A stretch of DNA of 41,004 nucleotides from Prolixibacteraceae bacterium (GTDB lineage Bacteria > Bacteroidota > Bacteroidia > Bacteroidales > Prolixibacteraceae): positions 1-41,004 of the forward strand of contig JAFGGY010000009.1 of assembly GCA_016930365.1 (NCBI GenBank). The letters run 5' to 3'. The notes under the pieces were generated by a model that had not been told where the DNA came from, searched no databases, and was given only the letters and a program-made list of their open reading frames with translations. The translations under genes and the position numbers were made by a program. This document shows, piece after piece, positions 36,564-41,004 of this stretch. How positions within the stretch are numbered: the first letter of the stretch is position 1; each line of letters opens with the position of its first letter.

Positions 36564-36607
36564 TTGTTTGAATGAAAAAGTGTATTTTCAATTCATTCAT
36601 TCAACAA
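36564..36607. promoter_or_regulatory. Imperfect inverted repeat upstream of lysC
   Basis: TTGTTTGAATGA (36564-36575) and TCATTCAACAA (36597-36607) pair over 11 positions with one bulged base, 21 bases apart, next to the lysC -10 candidate. Part of the right arm belongs to a simple ATTC repeat, which lowers confidence. Confidence 0.35.
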
Positions 36608-36706
36608 AAATGATAACATAAAGTCAACTTTTGAACAAAAATAAGAGCCGAAATGAAATTTGAAGCTCACAATCCGGTTTTTTTCTGTTTTTCGGTACGG
36701 TTATTT

Positions 36707-36714
36707 TATCTTTG
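36707..36714 (+). promoter_or_regulatory. Candidate -10 box for nrnA
   Basis: TATCTTTG fits TAnnTTTG, 27 bases before the nrnA ATG. A -33 match is not seen. Confidence 0.5.
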
Positions 36715-36741
36715 TGGTTCAATTTCCGAAACATTCAAAAA

Positions 36742-37776
36742 ATGGAACATCTTATAAACAAAAGTACCGCGAACACCATTCTGGGCTTTATCCGTAACAG
36801 TCAACACATTGCTATTGTTCCACACGTAAATCCCGACGGCGATGCGATTGGCTCGTGCCAGGCTTTATGGCGCATACTAAAAAATGCAGGCAAAGATGCA
36901 ACAGTGGTTATTCCAAACGAATTTCCCGATTTTCTGCAATGGATTGACGGCAGCAACGAAGCCATTAATTTTTCAGGAAACACCAAAACAGCCAAAAAAA
37001 CCATTTCAGAAGCCGACCTGCTTTTTGTTCTCGACTTTAACAATTTCGAACGCAGCGAAAACATGGCCAAAACACTGGCAAAGTATAAAGGCAAAAGTGT
37101 TATGATTGACCACCACCCTATGCCTGTAGCACCCTGCGATGTGATTATTTCGCATACCGAAATCAGTTCGACCTGCGAATTGCTGTTCAGGGTTATGCAC
37201 GATATCGGTTTCGACACCTACATCGACAAAAATGCAGCCGAAGCTATTTTCACCGGGATGATGACCGACACAGGAAATTTCAGCTACAATGCCTCATCGC
37301 CAAACACCTACCGGATTATAGCTGCACTGCTCGAAAAAGGAATCGACAAAGACCAGGTTCATGCCAATGTATATCACACCTTTTCGTCGAATCGATGGCG
37401 GCTTATCGGGCACAGCCTGAAAGAAAAAATGGTAATTATGCCCGAGCACAAAACCGGTTATATCAGCCTAAGCAAAAAAGAACTCGAACAATTTGACCAT
37501 CAGCCCGGCGACACCGAGGGGCTGGTAAACTACCCTCTAATGGTAAAAGACATAGTTTTTTGTGTTCTCTTTATCGAAAAAGACGACTTTGTGAAAGTTT
37601 CGTTACGCTCGAAAGGAACATTTTCGGTTAACGATTTTGCCCGTGCTCACTGCAACGGAGGCGGACACGACAATGCAGCAGGAGGAAAAATTAATCTTCC
37701 ACTCGAAGAGGCCATTCAATATTTCGAATCCCTGCTTCCCGCTTATAAAGAACAACTATACACAAGCATCGAATAA
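36742..37776 (+). CDS. nrnA: DHH-family oligoribonuclease/pAp-phosphatase (NrnA type)
   Basis: A 344-residue cytoplasmic phosphoesterase of the DHH/DHHA1 family, which degrades short RNA or dinucleotides and dephosphorylates pAp. The DHH domain has PHVNPDGDAIGSCQAL with D32 and D34, LLFVLDFNNFERS, the DHH triad at 123-125 (MIDHHPMP) and GMMTDTGNFSY. The DHHA1 domain ends with CNGGGHDNAAGGKI. The ATG at 36742 is preferred because an ATG 30 bases upstream would overlap the promoter box. It is 11 bases from the next gene, so the two are cotranscribed. Confidence 0.93.
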   Translation: MEHLINKSTANTILGFIRNSQHIAIVPHVNPDGDAIGSCQALWRILKNAGKDATVVIPNEFPDFLQWIDGSNEAINFSGNTKTAKKTISEADLLFVLDFNNFERSENMAKTLAKYKGKSVMIDHHPMPVAPCDVIISHTEISSTCELLFRVMHDIGFDTYIDKNAAEAIFTGMMTDTGNFSYNASSPNTYRIIAALLEKGIDKDQVHANVYHTFSSNRWRLIGHSLKEKMVIMPEHKTGYISLSKKELEQFDHQPGDTEGLVNYPLMVKDIVFCVLFIEKDDFVKVSLRSKGTFSVNDFARAHCNGGGHDNAAGGKINLPLEEAIQYFESLLPAYKEQLYTSIE

Positions 37777-37787
37777 AAGCTTCTATT

Positions 37788-38882
37788 TTGAAACGAATCG
37801 ACTTAGTAAAGAAACTGCTGCCCGGGTTTATTCCCTTATTTGTATTTATTGCTGCCGACGAAATATGGGGCACAAAAATCGGGCTTATCGTGGCACTTGC
37901 CGTGGGCCTTGCCGAACTGATTTACACGTATCTCAAAGAAAAACGTTTCGATAAATTTATACTGCTCGATACAGCCCTGCTGCTATCACTGGGAGGCGTT
38001 TCGCTTCTGCTTCATAACGAAATATTTTTCAAAATAAAACCTGCGGTAATCGAGGGCATTATGTGTGTAATACTTGCCGTTTCGGCTTTTACCAGGGTCG
38101 ATATTGTAGGTGGCATGTCGCAACGATACATGAAAGGCATTGAAATGAACGATACCGTTCAGCAAAAATTTAAGCAAACCCTCAAGGTGATGTTCTGGAT
38201 ATTTACCGTGCACACCTTATTGGTTTTGTATTCGGCATTTTACATGTCGAAAGAAGCATGGGCATTTATCAGCGGCGGATTGTTTTATATTCTTTTCGGA
38301 GTGTACTTTGTTTATGAATTTTTAATGCAAAAAAGAAAAGCAAAAAAACAAGGTGTAATCCAGCACGAAGATGAAGAGTGGCTGCCGATAGTGGACGAAC
38401 AAGGCCGAATAACAGGCAAAGCGCTCCGTTCGGTATGCCACAGTGGCAAAAAACTACTACACCCGGTGGTTCATCTTCATGTTATGAATCATCGCAAGCA
38501 TCTCTTTCTGCAAAAACGCCCCGACACAAAAATTATTCAACCCGGGAAATGGGACACTGCTGTTGGTGGGCACATTGCCTTTGGAGAGGATGTAAAAACA
38601 GCGCTGCAACGCGAAGCCTACGAAGAAATCGGTCTTCAGAATTTTTCGGCACGTCCAATAGGAACTTATCTTTTCGAAAGCGAAGTTGAACGCGAACTGG
38701 TATATTCGTTTATCACCCACGACTATAAAAGCATCAACCTGCATTCAGACGAAGTGCAGGAAGGCCGGTTCTGGACACGCAAGCAAATTGAAAATAACCT
38801 TGGGAAAGGAATATTTACGCCCAACTTTGAGTTGGAATACAAAAAACAGCTCAAAGAAAAGCTGTTTGATGCATTAAAATAA
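37788..38882 (+). CDS. YciB-like membrane domain fused to a Nudix hydrolase
   Basis: A 364-residue fusion. Residues 1 to about 185 form a polytopic membrane domain resembling YciB (intracellular septation protein A): LLPGFIPLFVFIAADEIWG, GGVSLLLHNEIFFKIKPAVI, then AWAFISGGLFYILFGVYF. After a basic linker comes a cytoplasmic Nudix domain (about 200-364) with a complete Nudix box at residues 261-283 (G, then E267, REAYEEIGL). It resembles the YfcD/isopentenyl-diphosphate isomerase-like group. The only sensible start is a TTG at 37788, 11 bases after nrnA, since the next Met is inside the membrane domain. The 3' end of the gene is repeated as a decayed copy at 39332-40477. Confidence 0.82.
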   Translation: MKRIDLVKKLLPGFIPLFVFIAADEIWGTKIGLIVALAVGLAELIYTYLKEKRFDKFILLDTALLLSLGGVSLLLHNEIFFKIKPAVIEGIMCVILAVSAFTRVDIVGGMSQRYMKGIEMNDTVQQKFKQTLKVMFWIFTVHTLLVLYSAFYMSKEAWAFISGGLFYILFGVYFVYEFLMQKRKAKKQGVIQHEDEEWLPIVDEQGRITGKALRSVCHSGKKLLHPVVHLHVMNHRKHLFLQKRPDTKIIQPGKWDTAVGGHIAFGEDVKTALQREAYEEIGLQNFSARPIGTYLFESEVERELVYSFITHDYKSINLHSDEVQEGRFWTRKQIENNLGKGIFTPNFELEYKKQLKEKLFDALK

Positions 38883-39331
38883 CCCATCTCCTGTTTTTAA
38901 TACTTTCAGAATACTCAGTCCTAACAAAGCAGATAACAATTTGTTGGTATTTTATAATGATATGACTCCATAGTCTTACCAGACGGGTTTTCATCCCGAT
39001 GTACTTCGGGACGAAACAATCCGCGATGGTTATCGGGACAAGGCTCAAAAACTTTTGTTGACGGGTATCCGCGATTTATTCCTCACCCCGGAAAGGAACT
39101 CACTCGCAAACTTGCTACCATGCATTTAATGTTGATTTCATACGTGCTCGCTCAAACACCTTTCCTTATGCTCAAGACCCTTCGCACGGTCTAAATCACG
39201 ACCCGACTGACAAAAATTTTCAGGCCAATCCCTGCCTTGAAACAGCATTTTTATTATCTCATATTAATATGAAATGTGAGATACGTGGAAGTCTATTTCA
39301 ATATTCAGGGCGTCACAAGGCAAGAAACAAT
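38883..39331. other. Gene-poor accessory region with hairpin repeat
   Basis: A stretch of 449 bases without a credible gene. An imperfect hairpin at 38989-39016 has TCCCGA/TCGGGA arms around TGTACT, extended past a mismatch by four more pairs. The rest looks like decayed sequence of unknown origin. Confidence 0.5.
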
Positions 39332-39467
39332 AAGTTGAACGCGAAATGGTATATTCGTTTATCACCCACGATTATAAAAGCATCAACCTGCATTCGGACG
39401 AAGTGCAGGGAGGCAAGTTTTGGACTCGCAAATAAATTGAAGACAACCTGGGAAAAGGAATATTTAC

Positions 39468-39599
39468 ACCTAACGGTGGCGGTATGAAACGTTGCGCATT
39501 TTGAAACACAAACTTATCAGCCCGCTAAACCGTTTATTAAATGTTATTTCGCTTAAGTATAGCACTATCCGCGCAATGTTTTATGACCGCATGTTAGCA
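39468..39599 (-). repeat. attC-like recombination site of the cassette
   Basis: On the minus strand the site begins with TGCTAAC (39599-39593), runs GCGGTCATAAAACATTGCGC (39590-39571), a 73-base loop, then GCGCAACGTTTCATACCGCC (39497-39478), and ends with GTTAGGT (39474-39468). The arms pair as an imperfect palindrome with unpaired bases and mismatches, as attC sites do. The total of 132 bp is within the 57-141 bp range known for attC. It starts 8 bases after the toxin stop, the normal position. The right core is GTTRRRY; in the circular form it would be GTTAGCA. Confidence 0.75.
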
Positions 39600-39606
39600 A
39601 ACGTAA

Positions 39607-40089
39607 TTATTCTTCTCCAACCTTCTTAAGAATCTCGGTTTTAAGTTTTTCGCTAATCCACACTTCCTTATTTGTCAACTCGTTTAACAAAGGTTTTATT
39701 TTCTCAATCAATCCTTCTGATTTTGCTTTTATAAGAATCCCAATTGTTCCTGTAACTTTTAAATCTGCATGTTTTGCATGAAATCTACCAAGTTTCTCAT
39801 CAAGTATTATTAAATCAGCGTTTAGTTCTGCTGCTAACACAATTGCCTCCGCTTCTCCTGCATCTAAATCCAAAAAGTATTTAACAGCTTGTTTGTCTTG
39901 AATTTCAATTATATTTATCCAATCAATACGGGATAAATCTTTGTAATATCCTTTTGCTTTTCCTGCTTCAATTTCGCTATATACAGCGGTTGGAATATAA
40001 ATCTGGGTATAAAGTTTCTGTAATAAATCCAGCCGATTTAATTTTAATAAAGATATAATCGGTGTGGTATTTGAGACAGTCTTAGGCAT
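39607..40089 (-). CDS. DUF3368 PIN-like toxin
   Basis: A 160-residue PIN-fold protein of the DUF3368 group, predicted RNase toxin of a type II toxin-antitoxin pair. The start TVSNTTPIISLLKLNRLDLL has Asn where many PIN proteins have the first catalytic Asp, a variation I believe is common in DUF3368. The acidic pair follows in LDAGEAEAIVLAAEL and LIILDEKLGR, then KVTGTIGILIKAKSEGLI. The ATG at 40089 overlaps the end of the antitoxin gene by 8 bases; one 15 bases further upstream is possible. It is the last gene of the cassette and its stop abuts the attC site. Confidence 0.85.
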   Translation of the reverse strand: MPKTVSNTTPIISLLKLNRLDLLQKLYTQIYIPTAVYSEIEAGKAKGYYKDLSRIDWINIIEIQDKQAVKYFLDLDAGEAEAIVLAAELNADLIILDEKLGRFHAKHADLKVTGTIGILIKAKSEGLIEKIKPLLNELTNKEVWISEKLKTEILKKVGEE

Positions 40090-40345
40090 TTGCAATGTCT
40101 TCATTTAAGTCATCTGTATCGTATCCTCCAAGAACTGAAACATTGTATTTGGCAAGCAATTCAAAAAAATCAAGTCTTGATAATCCTAAAACCTTTGCTG
40201 CAACACTAGATGAAACTTTGCCAAGTTCATATAGTTTTACTAAAGAACTCTTTTTCATTTCTAATGCAAAATCTTCACCACTAAGTCTCAGCGTATTAGC
40301 TAATGATTCTGGATATTCTATATTTATCATTCCTTTCATATTCAA
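40082..40345 (-). CDS. UPF0175 antitoxin
   Basis: An 87-residue UPF0175 family protein, usually the partner of DUF3368 toxins. The family core INIEYPESLANTLRLSGEDF is followed by KKSSLVKLYELGKVSSSVAAKVL and GLSRLDFFELLAKYNVSV, a helix-turn-helix-like region that may bind its own promoter. Upstream starts are ambiguous: ATG at 40345, 40339 and 40330 are all in frame, and family alignment favours the last (MINIEYPES). It overlaps the toxin gene by 8 bases. Confidence 0.85.
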   Translation of the reverse strand: MNMKGMINIEYPESLANTLRLSGEDFALEMKKSSLVKLYELGKVSSSVAAKVLGLSRLDFFELLAKYNVSVLGGYDTDDLNEDIANA

Positions 40346-40355
40346 TCCTTTTATG

Positions 40356-40363
40356 CAAAGATA
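40356..40363 (-). promoter_or_regulatory. Candidate -10 box of the toxin-antitoxin cassette
   Basis: Minus strand TATCTTTG, matching the Bacteroidota consensus, 10-25 bases before the possible antitoxin starts and inside the cassette. The cassette therefore seems to carry its own promoter, adapted to this phylum. Confidence 0.5.
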
Positions 40364-40469
40364 AAGAAATCATTGACGATTTGAATATTACAGCAGTTCT
40401 TTTTTATGTTTGCTAACTTCGAGTTAGAATACGAAAAACAGCTCAAAGAAAAGCTGTTTGATGCATTAA

Positions 40470-40486
40470 ACAAATAAATTATTTGT
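40470..40486. repeat. AT-rich dyad at the end of the pseudogene
   Basis: ACAAATAA (40470-40477) and TTATTTGT (40479-40486) around one base, between the pseudogene end and the GFA stop. It could be a weak terminator remnant; the one-base centre and low GC argue against much strength. Confidence 0.4.
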
Positions 40487-40495
40487 ATTTATTTC

Positions 40496-40897
40496 TTATT
40501 CAGGGAAACGCTCAAATTTATTTACATCTTCCAACGACTCATCCCAACTTGCTTTATTGGAGGTGAAAATATGTGCATTAGGTCGTATTTCTAATTTAGT
40601 ATCTAAACATCCTGCTGGTACAACTAAAAGGTTACCGTCCATTTGTAAATTGGGCAAAGCTGAACCACAATTTGTACAAAAAGCTTTCACATGGTTACTT
40701 TTTGGTGGTTGAAATGTTTTTATTTCAGTTTCCGTTTTTATCCATTCCAGTTTAGCTGTTGTGGAAAACAAATTTGCAGCATGAGAAGACCCTGTGTCTT
40801 TCCTGCAATATCTGCAATGGCATAAATAAAAACGCTCAAAGTCGCCTATAACTTTAAATTTAATTCCTTTGCATAAACATGACCCCAAATATTCCAT
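40496..40897 (-). CDS. GFA-family zinc protein
   Basis: A 133-residue member of the glutathione-dependent formaldehyde-activating enzyme (GFA) fold. It is a zinc-binding beta domain with cysteines in GSCLCKGIKF, YLCHCRYCRKDTGSSH and AFCTNCGSALP, and the C-terminal pattern TSNKASWDESL and FERFPE. The fold is used for several reactions, so the label does not prove formaldehyde chemistry. It lies just outside the cassette, on the same strand. GFA genes are frequent passengers in accessory DNA. Nothing is seen in 40898-41004 beyond AT-rich sequence and a TAATTTTG at 40941-40948 on the plus strand. Confidence 0.85.
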   Translation of the reverse strand: MEYLGSCLCKGIKFKVIGDFERFYLCHCRYCRKDTGSSHAANLFSTTAKLEWIKTETEIKTFQPPKSNHVKAFCTNCGSALPNLQMDGNLLVVPAGCLDTKLEIRPNAHIFTSNKASWDESLEDVNKFERFPE

Positions 40898-41004
40898 TTA
40901 AAAATCACTTTTTTTTTAATACCTCAAATCCGCAGCTAAATAATTTTGTTTGAAAAATAATCATTTTTAGGTTTGAATGGGGGATTTTTTATCTATTAAT
41001 TGAG

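Larger units (their letters stand above)
39474..40416 (-). mobile_element. Integron-type gene cassette carrying a toxin-antitoxin pair
   Basis: A 943-bp segment read from 40416 down to 39474. It starts with TTAGCAAAC, has its own -10 box, the antitoxin and toxin genes, then attC. Its left core GTTAGCAAAC (40417-40408) is the exact complement of GTTTGCTAAC at the attC start (39602-39593), so the two would form one palindromic site in the circle. The join is between G and TT of GTTAGG on the minus strand. Removing it restores the pseudogene. No integrase is in the window, so it must have been acquired in trans, at a secondary site. Confidence 0.75.
39332..40477 (+). pseudogene. Decayed partial copy of the Nudix gene, split by the cassette
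   Basis: The parts 39332-39473 and 40417-40477 match 38683-38880, the last third of the Nudix domain, at about 90 % identity in the first part. A CAA codon has become TAA (in CGC AAA TAA ATT GAA), and the upstream part of the gene is missing, so it cannot make a Nudix protein. Joining the two parts gives uninterrupted alignment to the intact gene through its final codons (FELEYEKQLKEKLFDALNK). The copy arose by local duplication or from a lost paralogue before the insertion. Confidence 0.85.

Noticed and set aside
36801-37217. A 138-codon open frame antisense to nrnA
   Set aside because: The nrnA frame has all DHH motifs; the antisense product has none of a known family.
39269-39487. Open frame of 72 codons on the plus strand over the decayed Nudix copy
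   Set aside because: It reads the copy in the wrong frame relative to the intact Nudix gene and crosses into the attC region.
39470-40417. CTAAC at both ends of the toxin-antitoxin segment as a 5-bp target duplication of an insertion sequence
   Set aside because: The inverted repeat partner (39593-39602) lies 119 bases inside one end, there is no transposase, and the attC-like palindrome plus shared GTTAG core explain both the repeat and the ends.

Overview
The window is a stretch of bacterial chromosome from a member of the Bacteroidota. The evidence is a type IX secretion (T9SS) sorting tail on a secreted protease, YidC with a large periplasmic domain, TAnnTTTG-type -10 boxes in front of many genes with little Shine-Dalgarno use, a GH127 glycosidase, and general gene content. 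Mevalonate-pathway genes and the secreted hydrolases would fit Marinilabiliales/Prolixibacteraceae, but that finer placement is inference. No rRNA, tRNA, CRISPR array, prophage or complete insertion sequence was found.

Layout. 1-9.3 kb, all minus strand: gltX, a YkgJ-type cysteine-cluster protein, asnA, argS, yaaA, a CvfB-like S1 protein, then mevalonate kinase and diphosphomevalonate decarboxylase. 9.4-12.5 kb: hemH, an APP1-type phosphatidate phosphatase and a divergent diacylglycerol-kinase-like gene. 12.7-15.5 kb: rubrerythrin, an orphan methyl-accepting protein and a flavin reductase-rubredoxin fusion, a small oxygen/peroxide defence group. 15.5-19.1 kb: pyrG-yidC. 19.3-21.4 kb: a secreted cysteine-rich protein of unknown function, an xseB without xseA, and rpsF-rpsR-rplI with a readable promoter, a probable S6:S18 leader and strong Shine-Dalgarno sequences. 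21.6-26.9 kb: an SDR oxidoreductase diverging from a four-gene unit (DUF554, a sugar-kinase-like/RapZ-C fusion, a 40-residue cysteine protein, ppk1). 27-35 kb: secreted functions (T9SS serine protease, GH127, SGNH lipoprotein, C1B peptidase) plus tag. 35.2-38.9 kb: lysC diverging from nrnA and a YciB-Nudix fusion. 39-41 kb: an accessory region.

The most notable structure is in the accessory region. A 943-bp segment (39474-40416) carrying a UPF0175/DUF3368-PIN toxin-antitoxin pair has the anatomy of an integron gene cassette: a 132-bp imperfect-palindrome attC-like site just after the toxin stop codon, complementary 10-bp core sequences that become the two ends of one site when the segment is circularised, and insertion exactly between G and TT of a GTTAGGT core. 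The insertion interrupts a decayed partial copy of the neighbouring Nudix gene, and removing the segment restores that copy base for base. No integrase is in the window.

Several intergenic regions, most of them between divergent genes, hold long inverted repeats that may be operators (upstream of asnA, mvaD/hemH, APP1/DagK, SDR/DUF554, lysC/nrnA). Two protein fusions deserve attention: an aminoglycoside-phosphotransferase-fold kinase with a RapZ C-terminal domain, and a YciB-like membrane domain with a Nudix hydrolase.
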